From Pelomonas sp. BJYL3 (GTDB lineage Bacteria > Pseudomonadota > Gammaproteobacteria > Burkholderiales > Burkholderiaceae_C): a stretch of 64,000 bases of DNA. This document shows positions 8,898-16,560 of this stretch, in pieces (within the stretch, counting starts at the first letter, position 1; the number at the start of each line of letters is the position of its first letter). A program made the translations under genes and the position numbers. The notes under the pieces are model-generated. The model ran no database searches. It was given only the letters and a program-made list of their open reading frames with translations, and was not told where the DNA came from. The DNA is taken from positions 186,001 through 250,000 of the forward strand of contig NZ_JANZKX010000003.1 in NCBI RefSeq assembly GCF_027257975.1. The letters are read 5' to 3'.

Positions 8898-9261
8898 GGC
8901 GTCCGGGCCCTCCCGGGGGCCCTGGGTTGTCCGCGGCGGCTGCGAGGCCGCCCCGGGCGTGGCTGGAACGTGGGTGTCAGGTCTTGCCCGGCCCGGAGGC
9001 CCGCATGGGCAGGCGCCTGCGCCCTTTTCCCGACCCACCCCGCCGAGGCCCCGGGCGGATCGCGCCCGATGGCCCGGCGCCGGCACAGGGGCAGCTGCTC
9101 CGCATGGGAGCCGCGCGCCCTGACTTGGCATCGGGCCTGAATCCTACCGCAGTGCACCATGCGCACAGCCGCCGCCGAGGGCATCGCCCCTGGAGGCACG
9201 GGGCTGTTCAGCCCGGGCGCTGAGCCTGCAGAATGGGACAGCACTTCACCGCAGCGCCGCC
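8898..9261. other. Divergent intergenic region between the DUF3683 gene and the glycerophosphodiesterase gene
   Basis: This 364-bp region must hold the promoters of both divergent genes. I could not identify a clear -35/-10 pair on either strand. The only distinctive element is a one-mismatch copy of the recurring AAGACCTGACCCC motif (8973-8985, minus orientation). No credible ORF is present. Confidence 0.4.
8973..8985 (-). repeat. One-mismatch copy of the dispersed AAGACCTGACCCC motif
   Basis: The plus strand reads GGTGTCAGGTCTT, differing from the consensus GGGGTCAGGTCTT at one base, and continues with G as most copies do. It is 76 bp upstream of the DUF3683 gene. Confidence 0.5.
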
Positions 9262-10011
9262 ATGAACCCAGCCTCCACCCCCTGGCCCCTGCCCTTCTGG
9301 ATCGCCCACCGCGGCGCCGGACGCCTGGCGCCGGAGAACACCCTGGCCGCTTTCCGGGCCGGCGCCGGTTTCGGCTACCGGGCCTTCGAGTGCGACCTCA
9401 AGCTTTCGCGGGACGGCGTGCCCTTCTTGCTGCATGACGATGACTTGGACCGCACCAGCAGCGGCCACGGGCCCGCCGGGGCGCTGGATTGGAGTCAGCT
9501 CTCCAGACTGGACGCCGGCGGCTGGCACAGCCTGCACCACGCGGGCGAGCCCATCGCCTCGCTGGAGGCCATCGCGGCCTTCCTGATCGCCAACCAGCTC
9601 GCGATCAACATCGAGCTCAAGCCCAACCCAGGCCAGGCCCGCGAGACCGGCGAGGTGCTGGGCCGCGAGGTGACACGGCTGTGGAAGGGCCAGCGCCTGC
9701 GGCCAGTCTTCAGCTCCTTTCAGCCCGAGGCCCTCGCAGGCGTGCGCGCCAGCGCCCCGGACGAGCGCCGCGCCCTGCTGCTGGACCAGCACCGCGACAG
9801 CTGGCTCACCGAAGCGCAGGCCCTGGGCTGCTGCGCCGTCATCACCAACTACCGGCTGATGGACCGGGCGCGGATCGAGGCCCTCCATGCGGCCGGCATG
9901 CGGGCCCTGGTCTACACGGTCAATGACGAGGCGACGGCCCAGCGCCTGCGCGCCGACGGCCTGGACGGGCTGATCACCGACGCGGTCGACCGCCTGGATC
10001 CTGCCCGCTGA
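9262..10011 (+). CDS. ugpQ: Glycerophosphodiester phosphodiesterase
   Basis: This 249-residue TIM-barrel enzyme hydrolyses glycerophosphodiesters to sn-glycerol-3-phosphate and an alcohol. Diagnostic motifs are WIAHRGAGRLAPENTLAAF (catalytic His and Glu near residues 16-24), ECDLKLSRDGVPFLLHDDDL near 47-66, NIELKPNP near 116 and VYTVNDEATAQRL near the C-terminus. There is no signal peptide, so it is the cytoplasmic UgpQ type rather than periplasmic GlpQ. It stands alone: no ugp transporter genes are beside it. It converges with the GNAT gene, with only 9 bases between the two stop codons. No strong ribosome site precedes the ATG at 9262, so the start is slightly uncertain. Confidence 0.95.
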   Translation: MNPASTPWPLPFWIAHRGAGRLAPENTLAAFRAGAGFGYRAFECDLKLSRDGVPFLLHDDDLDRTSSGHGPAGALDWSQLSRLDAGGWHSLHHAGEPIASLEAIAAFLIANQLAINIELKPNPGQARETGEVLGREVTRLWKGQRLRPVFSSFQPEALAGVRASAPDERRALLLDQHRDSWLTEAQALGCCAVITNYRLMDRARIEALHAAGMRALVYTVNDEATAQRLRADGLDGLITDAVDRLDPAR

Positions 10012-10020
10012 CCGCGGTCT

Positions 10021-10632
10021 TCAGGGCCAGCGCGTGTAGATGCACTGGTCCGCCGGCTCGCCATCCACGCCCAGCATGGCGTGGCGCAGCACCGCCTCGA
10101 GCGTGAAGCCGTTGCGCTCGGCCACGGCCCGGCTGCGGGCATTGCGGGCGTCGCAGCGGATCTCCAGGCGCCGCGCGCGCAGCTGCTCGAAGGCCAGGCG
10201 GCCCAGCAGCTGCACCATCTCGCTGACATAGCCCTGCCCCTGGGCCGTGCTGCGCACCCAGTAGCCGATTTCGAAGCGGCGCAGGTCCCAGTCCATGCGG
10301 TGCAGACCGCAGCCGCCCAGCAGGCGGCCGGGGCGGCCGTCCTCGCCCCGGCGGAAGAAGTAGTAGCAGAGGTCTTCGCGGAGGATGAAGCGGGCCTGCA
10401 TCTGGCGCATCACCGCCTCCATGCCCTCCACCGTGGGGGGCTCCTGGCACCAGGGCATCCAGGGCTTGAGCTGCTCGAAAGACTCCACCACCGCGGCGCA
10501 CACCGCCTGGCCCAGGCCCGCGCGGGCGGACAGCAGCACCAGGCGTTCGCTGCTCAGCTCCTCGGGCACCTTGAGCAGGACCCGCGGCGGCACGGCGGGA
10601 GCGGGCGTGGCGTTCATCGGTGCGTCACTCAT
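10021..10632 (-). CDS. GNAT family N-acetyltransferase (RimJ/RimL type)
   Basis: This is a 203-residue protein. The start ATG at 10630-10632 overlaps the TGA of the upstream MFS gene (ATGA), so translation is probably coupled. The fold is recognised from SSERLVLL near the N-terminus, GGCGLHRMDWDLRRFEIGYW in the middle, the acetyl-CoA-binding stretch STAQGQGYVSEMVQLL, and RRLEIRCDARNARSRAVAERNGF followed by GVDGEPADQCIY. This is the acetyltransf_3 pattern of RimJ/RimL/SpeG-like enzymes, which acetylate ribosomal protein N-termini or small amines. The substrate is unknown. Coupling to a drug-type exporter suggests detoxification of a shared compound, but this is only inference. Confidence 0.9.
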   Translation of the reverse strand: MSDAPMNATPAPAVPPRVLLKVPEELSSERLVLLSARAGLGQAVCAAVVESFEQLKPWMPWCQEPPTVEGMEAVMRQMQARFILREDLCYYFFRRGEDGRPGRLLGGCGLHRMDWDLRRFEIGYWVRSTAQGQGYVSEMVQLLGRLAFEQLRARRLEIRCDARNARSRAVAERNGFTLEAVLRHAMLGVDGEPADQCIYTRWP

Positions 10633-11999
10633 TTGGCCGCCGCCCCCTGCGCGCCCACCTCGGGCAGCAGGCCCGGCTGGGCCTCGGCACCGAGGGTGGA
10701 CTCGGTCCCCAGGTCCTGCAGCACCGGCAGCACCGCCACGTTGCGGATCGTGCCCAGGCGCCACACCAGCGCGCTCAGCAGCAGACCGCCGACGCCGGCG
10801 AACAGCAGCGAAGCGCGCAGATCCACGTGCTCGCCCAGCCAGCCGCCCAGCAGGGCGCCGGGGCCGGCGGGGATGAGGATCAGCCAGCGCATGGTGCTGG
10901 TCATGCGACCCAGCAGGGGCGCGGGCGTGACCGCCTGGCGCAGCGACAGGAAGTTGATGAAGATGAGCACCGCCCCGACGCCAAAGGCGAAGAGCATGGC
11001 CGCAAACGCCGCCACGCCCAGGGCGCCGACCGGCGCCAGGCCCAGCGTCAGCCAGCCCAGGCCGCAGACCGCGAAGCCGCCGATCAGGCTGGGGCCGGGC
11101 CCCAGGCGCTTGCTGATGCGGTGGCCCAGCACGCTGGTGATCACCGTACCCGCGCCCAGGGCGACGTAGCACAGGCCCACCGTCTCGCCGGACAGGCCCA
11201 GCGTGCGCGTGGCGAAGAGGATCTGCACCACCAGCGCGGCGTTGTAGAAGAACTGCCAGCCGCCCACGGCGCAGGCCAGGGCCACCAGCAGCTGCTGGTG
11301 GCGGACGAAGCGCACGCCCGCCTTGAGGTCGCGCCAGAAGTCGGCGCCCGAGACGTGGTGCAGCTCCTCGCGCACGCGGATGCCGCGCAGGATCAGGGCG
11401 GAGACCATCACCAGGCAGGCGTCCGCCGCCAGGGCCATGGGCGCGCCCAGCAGCTTGATCAGCGCCCCGGCGATGCCCGGGCCCACCACCTCGGCGCCGG
11501 ACGAGGCCAGCGCATTCTTGGCGTGCGCCTCCACCAGGCGGTCACGGGTGACGACCTGGGTCAGCACGATCTGCGCAGCGCTGCCGGCGATCGTGTAGAT
11601 GGTCCCCAGGATGAAGCCGACCACATAGAGCCAGCTCATCGTGAGCCAGCCCATCCAGGTGGCCACGGGCACGGTGCCCACGGCCAGGCCCAGCACGGCC
11701 TCGCCGACGATGTAGACCGGCAGCTTGCGCACGCGGTCCAGCCACACACCGCCCGGCAGCGAGAACAGCACGAAGGGCACGATCTCCATGGAGGTCAGCA
11801 GCCCCATCTGCGTGGGCGTGGCATTGAGCAGCACGGCGGCCGTCAGGGGCAGCGCGAGCAGGGTGATCTGCCCGCCGAGGGAGCTGATCAGGATGGAGGT
11901 CCAGAGCCGGCGGTACACCCGGTCGCGCAGCAGGTCGCCCTCGGGGAGGGTCAGGGCTTGCTTGATCCGGTCCAGCCAGCCAGTGGCTTGGGCTTGCAT
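10629..11999 (-). CDS. MFS transporter, EntS/DHA3-like exporter
   Basis: This 456-residue membrane protein has about twelve hydrophobic segments, beginning with YRRLWTSILISSLGGQITLLALPL. The conserved loop between helices 2 and 3 is present as GGVWLDRVRKLPVYI, and DLKAGVRFVRHQQLL precedes the second half, as in the MFS_3 (enterobactin exporter EntS-like) family. Such proteins are inner-membrane proton-driven exporters of siderophores, macrolides or other small molecules. The GNAT gene overlaps its 3' end by four bases. The substrate is unknown, and no siderophore synthesis genes are in the window. Confidence 0.92.
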   Translation of the reverse strand: MQAQATGWLDRIKQALTLPEGDLLRDRVYRRLWTSILISSLGGQITLLALPLTAAVLLNATPTQMGLLTSMEIVPFVLFSLPGGVWLDRVRKLPVYIVGEAVLGLAVGTVPVATWMGWLTMSWLYVVGFILGTIYTIAGSAAQIVLTQVVTRDRLVEAHAKNALASSGAEVVGPGIAGALIKLLGAPMALAADACLVMVSALILRGIRVREELHHVSGADFWRDLKAGVRFVRHQQLLVALACAVGGWQFFYNAALVVQILFATRTLGLSGETVGLCYVALGAGTVITSVLGHRISKRLGPGPSLIGGFAVCGLGWLTLGLAPVGALGVAAFAAMLFAFGVGAVLIFINFLSLRQAVTPAPLLGRMTSTMRWLILIPAGPGALLGGWLGEHVDLRASLLFAGVGGLLLSALVWRLGTIRNVAVLPVLQDLGTESTLGAEAQPGLLPEVGAQGAAAK

Positions 12000-12092
12000 G
12001 AAAGTCTCCGATGGCCGGCGCTCGTGGCGCGGGCGTCTGCCCGCGGATGGGCGGGCCTGCAGGATAGGAAGAACGGCTGCGCGAGGGCCGAG

Positions 12093-12185
12093 TCAGATCG
12101 GCACGCAACCTCGCCCCGGCACGCACGGACGCGCCGAGGCCGCACGGCGGGTGCGTCGTCGGGTGCGGTCGAGCAGCTTGGTCAT
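12093..12185 (-). CDS. Possible 30-residue basic peptide upstream of the MFS gene
   Basis: An ATG at 12183-12185 with an AGGA ribosome site 7 bases upstream opens a 30-codon frame beginning MTKLLDRTRRRTRRAAS, with eight arginines and two cysteines near the end. It ends 93 bp before the MFS start on the same strand. It could be a leader peptide or a small protein, but short arginine-rich frames arise easily in GC-rich DNA. I do not recognise it. Confidence 0.25.
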   Translation of the reverse strand: MTKLLDRTRRRTRRAASARPCVPGRGCVPI

Positions 12186-12316
12186 GGGGCGTCCTGCTGG
12201 AGAGATGGGGAGTCCGTGGATGCTAGCAGCGGCCCTCGGGGCTCCACAAGCACAGGCGGCCGAGCTTCGCACAATGTCCCCTGTTCCTGCAGTGCCGATG
12301 GTCAGGGGCCCGCAGC

Positions 12317-13942
12317 TCAGAAGCCCACGGCCGCGCCGTCGCGCCGCGGATCGCTGGCGGCCGCGTAGCCCTCGACCGCCGGGTCGCCCAGGCGCCAGAT
12401 GAACTGGCCGGCGCCGAAGTCCTGGTAGCTGTCGTGGATGTCGCCGATCTCGTGACCCCGCTGCGCCAGCGCGGCGATGGTGGCCGGCGCCATGTGCGGC
12501 TCCACATTGAGGGAGCGGCCGGCATTGAAGCGCCAGCGCGGCGCGTCGCAGGCGGCCTGCGGCTGCTGGCCGTGGTCCAGCATGCGGACCAGGGTCTGCA
12601 GATGGCCCTGGGGCTGCATGTTGCCGCCCATCACGCCGAAGCTCATCTGCGCCTGGCCCTCGCGGGTCAGGAAGGCCGGAATGATGGTGTGGAAGGGCCT
12701 CTTGCCCGGCGCCACCTGGTTGGGGTGGCCGTCCGCCAGCGTGAAGCAGTGCCCGCGGTTCTGCAGCGAGACCCCATAGCCCGGCAGCACCAGGCCGGAG
12801 CCGAAGCCCATGAAGTTGCTCTGGATGAAGCTGACCATCATGCCGCGCTCGTCTGCCGCAGTGAGGTAGATGGTGCCGCCCCGGACCGGGTTGCCGGGCT
12901 TGAAGTCCTGCGCCCGCTGCGGGTCGATCAGCGCGGCGCGCCCGGCGAGGTAGCGCGGGTCCAGCAGGGCCTCGACGCTGCGGTCCATGGCGGCGGGCTC
13001 GGCCACGTAGCGGTAGACATCGGCAAAGGCCAGCTTCATGGCCTCGATCTGCAGGTGCAGGCCGGCAGCGTCGTCAGGCCCGTGGTCGCGGTAGCCGGTG
13101 TGTTGCAGGATGCCCAGCGCAATGAGGGCCGCGATGCCCTGGCCGTTGGGCGGGATCTCGTGCAGCTCGTGGCCGGCATGGCGCTGCTGGATGGGGTCGA
13201 CCCATTGCGGACTGAACGAGGCCATGTCGGCCTCGGTCAGGTCCCCGCCGGTCTCGCGAGAGAAGGCGGCCAGCGCGGCGGCGATCTCGCCACGGTAGAA
13301 GGCCTCGCCCCTGGTCTTCGCAATCAGGCGCAGGCTGCGGGCAGCGCCGGGAAAGCGGAAGAGCTCGCCCACCGCGGGCGCGCGGCCGCGCGGCAGGAAG
13401 GCCTCCGCGTAGCCGGGCTGGCTCGTCAACTCCTCCAGCGCGGCGGCCAGGGCCCACTTGCCCTGCACGATGACGGGCACTGCGTAGCCGCGCTCGGCAA
13501 TCTCGATGGCCGGCGCCATCAGGTCCTCGAAGGGCAGGCGGCCGAAGCGCTCGCTCAGCGCCATCCAGGCCCCCACGGCGCCCGGCACGGTCACGCCGCC
13601 CCAGCCGCGCCTGGGCATGGCGTCGCCCGTGCAGCCGTACTTGCGACGGATGTGGTCGGGCGTCCAGGCCTGGGGCGCGGGGCCCGATGCATTGAGGCCG
13701 TGCAGGCGCTGCCCGTCCCAGAGGATGCAGAAGGCATCCGAGCCCAGGCCGTTGCTGCAGGGCTCCACCAGCGTCATCACCGCGGCGCAGGCCACGGCCG
13801 CATCCACCGCATTGCCGCCCGCCGCCAGCATGCGCAGGCCCGCCTGTGCGGCCAGCGGGTGGGAGGTCGACACCACATTGCGCGCGAACACGGGGCTGCG
13901 CGTGCTGGCGTAGGGGTTGTGCCAATCAAAGGAATGCGTCAT
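12317..13942 (-). CDS. ggt: Gamma-glutamyltransferase family protein
   Basis: This is a 541-residue Ntn-hydrolase. The ATG at 13940-13942 (MTHSFDWHNPYASTRSP) follows an AGGAGA site. Family features are VVSTSHPLAAQAGLRMLAAG and GGNAVDAAVACAAVMTLVEP at the N-terminus, a NGLGSDAFCILWDG block, and GGTIYLTAADERGMMVSFIQ, whose Thr near residue 357 would become the N-terminal nucleophile after autocleavage. HTIIPAFLT and FGVMGGNMQPQGH follow in the small subunit. No convincing signal peptide is seen, so it may be cytoplasmic, like the oxamate-amidohydrolase or acylase branches of the family. Glutathione hydrolysis or transpeptidation is the default assignment, but the true substrate could be another gamma-glutamyl or acyl amide. 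Confidence 0.9.
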   Translation of the reverse strand: MTHSFDWHNPYASTRSPVFARNVVSTSHPLAAQAGLRMLAAGGNAVDAAVACAAVMTLVEPCSNGLGSDAFCILWDGQRLHGLNASGPAPQAWTPDHIRRKYGCTGDAMPRRGWGGVTVPGAVGAWMALSERFGRLPFEDLMAPAIEIAERGYAVPVIVQGKWALAAALEELTSQPGYAEAFLPRGRAPAVGELFRFPGAARSLRLIAKTRGEAFYRGEIAAALAAFSRETGGDLTEADMASFSPQWVDPIQQRHAGHELHEIPPNGQGIAALIALGILQHTGYRDHGPDDAAGLHLQIEAMKLAFADVYRYVAEPAAMDRSVEALLDPRYLAGRAALIDPQRAQDFKPGNPVRGGTIYLTAADERGMMVSFIQSNFMGFGSGLVLPGYGVSLQNRGHCFTLADGHPNQVAPGKRPFHTIIPAFLTREGQAQMSFGVMGGNMQPQGHLQTLVRMLDHGQQPQAACDAPRWRFNAGRSLNVEPHMAPATIAALAQRGHEIGDIHDSYQDFGAGQFIWRLGDPAVEGYAAASDPRRDGAAVGF

Positions 13943-13999
13943 GCCGGTCTCCTGTGCTGGCGGCGATTCTGGCATCCGGTGACACAAGCCGGAAAAGGC

Positions 14000-14012
14000 A
14001 AGACCTGACCCC
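14000..14012 (+). repeat. Dispersed 13-bp motif AAGACCTGACCCC, copy 1
   Basis: This exact copy reads on the plus strand, 58 bp upstream of the ggt start and about 140 bp before the first low-complexity secreted protein. It is flanked by GGC on the left and CTGG on the right. Confidence 0.75.
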
Positions 14013-14148
14013 TGGTCCGCCCGGCCGCAGGCGCTGCAGCGGATTCGCAACAGAGTTGTAACGCTTTGAAATTGCGCGAGGGACCGTCAACTGCCACGTT
14101 CCAGGCCTCGTTGTGGAGGCACAAGTTCACCAACCCTGGAGCCCCCAG

Positions 14149-14496
14149 ATGAAAGCACTGAAGACTGCACTGATCCCCACGATGCTGGCCCTGATCGCCG
14201 CCGTCGCGACGGCCCAGCAAGCACCAGGGACGAGCGCAGCACCGGCTGCCACCGTGAGCGCCGCGAAGGCCGCCACCAGCACTGCTAGCACCGAAAGTGC
14301 GCAGCCCTCACAAAAGGCCACCACGACTTCGGAAAAGGCCAGCACCGCGACGGCGAGCACCCCCGCCGCGACCGCTGCCACCCCGACGCCGACGCCCGCT
14401 GCGGCTGTGACCGCGCCGGCTGCCGCCCCCAAGGCCAGCCCCGCCCCCGTCGCAGCGACCCCGGCCCAGCCGGCGCAGACCCAGCCCAAGAGCTGA
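14149..14496 (+). CDS. Small secreted Ala/Thr/Pro-rich protein
   Basis: This is a 115-residue protein starting at ATG 14149. A Sec-type signal peptide (MKALKTALIPTMLALIAAVATA) is followed by QQAPGT and a tail composed almost only of Ala, Thr, Pro, Ser and a few Lys. No folded domain is visible. The composition suggests an extended, disordered periplasmic or cell-wall-associated polypeptide. It is followed 51 bp later by a gene of the same build, so the two probably form one operon ending at the terminator at 15020-15045. I do not recognise a family. High-GC coding bias alone could give the alanine richness, but the clean signal peptide argues for a real gene. Confidence 0.7.
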   Translation: MKALKTALIPTMLALIAAVATAQQAPGTSAAPAATVSAAKAATSTASTESAQPSQKATTTSEKASTATASTPAATAATPTPTPAAAVTAPAAAPKASPAPVAATPAQPAQTQPKS

Positions 14497-14547
14497 GATC
14501 TCCGCCCTGACACCTGACTCTCCTTCACTCACGACAAGGAACTGACC

Positions 14548-14970
14548 ATGAACGCCAAGACCACCCTGATCGCTTCCCTGCTGGCCCTGAGCGGTGCCGC
14601 CTTTGCACAGGCCCCGGCCACTACCGCGGCTCCGGCCACGCCGGCCGCCAAGCCCGCGGCCACCAGCCCCGCCACCGCGCCGGCCACGGCCGCCCCGATG
14701 ACCAAGCCTGTGGCCACCGCGGCCAGCGCCGCGACGCCCGCCACGCCGGCAGCCCCGGCCGCTGAAGCCAAGCCCATGCACAAGGACGGTCACAAGGATG
14801 GCCACAAGGCGGCCCACAAGGAAGGGCACAAGATGAGCCACAAGGACGGCGCCAAGGAAGCCGCCCCGGCTGCTGAGGCCAAGCCCGCCCCTGCCGCCAC
14901 GCCGGCCCCGACCGCAGCGCCCGCTGCCGCCGCCAAGACTGACAACAAGACCGAGGCTGCCAAGAAGTAA
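14548..14970 (+). CDS. Small secreted low-complexity protein with six HKxx repeats
   Basis: This is a 140-residue protein. AAGGA precedes the ATG by a few bases, and the signal peptide is MNAKTTLIASLLALSGAAFA. Residues 78-101 hold six consecutive four-residue units, each starting His-Lys (HKDG HKDG HKAA HKEG HKMS). They are flanked on both sides by Ala/Pro/Thr-rich linkers and near-identical AAEAKP boxes. Regularly spaced histidines in a periplasmic protein suggest divalent metal binding (Ni, Cu, Zn), while the lysines would make the segment highly cationic. It is the second gene of a pair with the upstream low-complexity protein and is closed by a strong terminator. No family is recognised. 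Confidence 0.75.
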   Translation: MNAKTTLIASLLALSGAAFAQAPATTAAPATPAAKPAATSPATAPATAAPMTKPVATAASAATPATPAAPAAEAKPMHKDGHKDGHKAAHKEGHKMSHKDGAKEAAPAAEAKPAPAATPAPTAAPAAAAKTDNKTEAAKK

Positions 14971-15019
14971 GCCTCATCCCTGAACCCTGCGGAATGTCCT
15001 GGCGGCTCGCGCCGCCTTC

Positions 15020-15045
15020 AGCCGGCACCTCGTGCCGGCTTTTTT
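15020..15045 (+). terminator. Rho-independent terminator after the low-complexity gene pair
   Basis: AGCCGGCAC (15020-15028) pairs with GTGCCGGCT (15032-15040) around a CTC loop, and a run of Ts follows directly (15041-15045). It separates the secreted low-complexity genes from the ABC operon that begins at 15185. Confidence 0.92.
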
Positions 15046-15184
15046 CTTGTCTGGCGGCGCTGCATCTCGCGCCGTCTGGCGGGCGTTTCGCGGCATGCCG
15101 CGACGGCCCGTCGCGGCGGTCTCGCACCGGCGCGCCCGGATCCCTACGCTGCGTCCCATGTTCCAACCCCGACATGAGGACGCC

Positions 15185-15832
15185 ATGCCCCGCTCGCTTC
15201 TCCGCCTCGCCCGCTGCCTGCCCCTGACCCTCGCGCTGAGTGTCTCGCTGGCCGCCCAAGCCCTGCCCGAGCCCGCCACGCAGACGGCCATCGGCCAGTT
15301 CATGGCCGCCACCCACGGCAGTTCGGACGCCACGCAAGCCAGCCTGGAGCAGTTCCAGGCCCTGCTCAAGGCAGAGCCCGGCCACCCCCTGCTGATGAGC
15401 TATGCGGGCGCGGCCACCACGCTCAAGGCCCGTGATGCCTGGGCGCCCTGGAAGAAGATGAGCTATGCCGAGGACGGCCTGGCCCAGATCGACAAGGCCC
15501 TCACTCTGCTGGGCCCGGCCCATGACCAGGCGCTCTACCAGGGCACGGCGGTGAGCCTGCAGACGCGCTTCGTCGCGGCCAACACCTTCCTGGGTCTGCC
15601 CGACATGTTCAATCGCGGCCCACGCGGCCGCCAGCTGCTGGACGAGATCCTGGCCAGCCCGCTGTTCGACAAGGCGCCCGCCGGCTTCCAGGGCGCCGTC
15701 CTGATGCGTGCGGCCCGCCAGGCCTCGCAGGCCAAGCAGGGCGAGCGGGCGCGGTCCCTCTACCAGCAGGTCATCGAGCGCCAGCTGCCCCAGGCCACCG
15801 AGGCGCAGGCCGCCCTGAAGGACGCCAAGTGA
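15185..15832 (+). CDS. Secreted helical (TPR-like) protein, first gene of the ABC/LolA-like operon
   Basis: This is a 215-residue protein. The ATG at 15185 follows a GAGG site and begins a signal peptide (MPRSLLRLARCLPLTLALSVSLAAQALP). The mature part is alpha-helical with repeat-like segments, for example ASLEQFQALLKAEPGHPLLM, GLAQIDKALTLL and GERARSLYQQVIERQLPQA, which resemble degenerate tetratricopeptide repeats. The stop codon overlaps the GTG start of the ABC ATPase (GTGA), so translation is coupled. A periplasmic adaptor or scaffold for the transporter is inferred from position. I do not recognise a named family. Confidence 0.78.
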   Translation: MPRSLLRLARCLPLTLALSVSLAAQALPEPATQTAIGQFMAATHGSSDATQASLEQFQALLKAEPGHPLLMSYAGAATTLKARDAWAPWKKMSYAEDGLAQIDKALTLLGPAHDQALYQGTAVSLQTRFVAANTFLGLPDMFNRGPRGRQLLDEILASPLFDKAPAGFQGAVLMRAARQASQAKQGERARSLYQQVIERQLPQATEAQAALKDAK

Positions 15833-16560
15833 GCGCCGACTGCACCGTCATGGCCCTGCGCGGCGTGCGCAAGACCTACCGGCTGGGCGCGCATGTGGTG
15901 CCCGCCCTGCAGGGCGTGGACCTGGACGTGCGCGCCGGCGAGCTCCTGGCCCTCACCGGCCCCTCGGGCAGCGGCAAGAGCACCATCCTCAACCTCTGCG
16001 GCCTGATCGACAGCCCCGATGAGGGTCAGGTCTTGCTGCACGGCCAGGCGGTCGACGCCCGCCAGGTCCTGGCCTCCACCCTGCTGCGCCGAGACACCAT
16101 CGGCTTCGTGTTCCAGAGCTTCAATCTGGTGCCGGTGATGACGGTGGCCGAGAACGTCGACTACCCCCTGTTCCTCGCCGGCGTGCCGGCCGCCCAGCGG
16201 TGTGAGCGGGTGGCCGAGGCGCTGGCCCAGGTGGGCCTGAGCGAGCATGCGGCGCACCGGCCGGATGCGCTGTCCGGCGGTCAGCGCCAGCGCGTGGCCA
16301 TGGCCCGCGCCCTGGTCAAGCGGCCCAGCCTGGTGATCGCCGACGAGCCCACGGCCAGCCTGGACTCGCACACCGCCGAGCAGGTGCTGGGCCTCATGCG
16401 CAGCCTGGCGCACGAGGCAGGCGCGGCCTTTCTCATCGCCACCCACGACGACAGGCTGACGCGGCGCTGCGACCGCGTGATCAGCCTGCTGGACGGCCGC
16501 ATCGTCCCTGCGACCGCCGCCACCCCTGACGCCCTGGCTCACGAGGAGCTCGCCGCATGA
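15829..16560 (+). CDS. ABC transporter ATP-binding protein (LolD/MacB type)
   Basis: This is a 243-residue ATPase starting at GTG 15829. Walker A is GPSGSGKST (residues 44-52), the Q-loop is VFQSFNLVPVMTVAENVDYP, the signature is LSGGQRQRVAMARAL near 148, Walker B is LVIADEPTASLD near 167-177, and the H-loop is IATHD near 205. The pattern is that of the LolD/MacB/FtsE subgroup, which powers mechanotransmission-type transport rather than solute import. It overlaps the permease start by four bases (ATGA). A LolD assignment is not certain, because the operon lacks paired LolC and LolE genes and the permease is single. Confidence 0.93.
   Translation: MSADCTVMALRGVRKTYRLGAHVVPALQGVDLDVRAGELLALTGPSGSGKSTILNLCGLIDSPDEGQVLLHGQAVDARQVLASTLLRRDTIGFVFQSFNLVPVMTVAENVDYPLFLAGVPAAQRCERVAEALAQVGLSEHAAHRPDALSGGQRQRVAMARALVKRPSLVIADEPTASLDSHTAEQVLGLMRSLAHEAGAAFLIATHDDRLTRRCDRVISLLDGRIVPATAATPDALAHEELAA

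Noticed and set aside
5148-9140. A 1330-codon open frame on the plus strand, antisense to the large oxidoreductase gene
   Set aside because: It lies opposite a gene with clear FAD and Fe-S motifs. Its protein is Ala/Leu/His/Gly-rich without domains, the usual shadow in GC-rich DNA.
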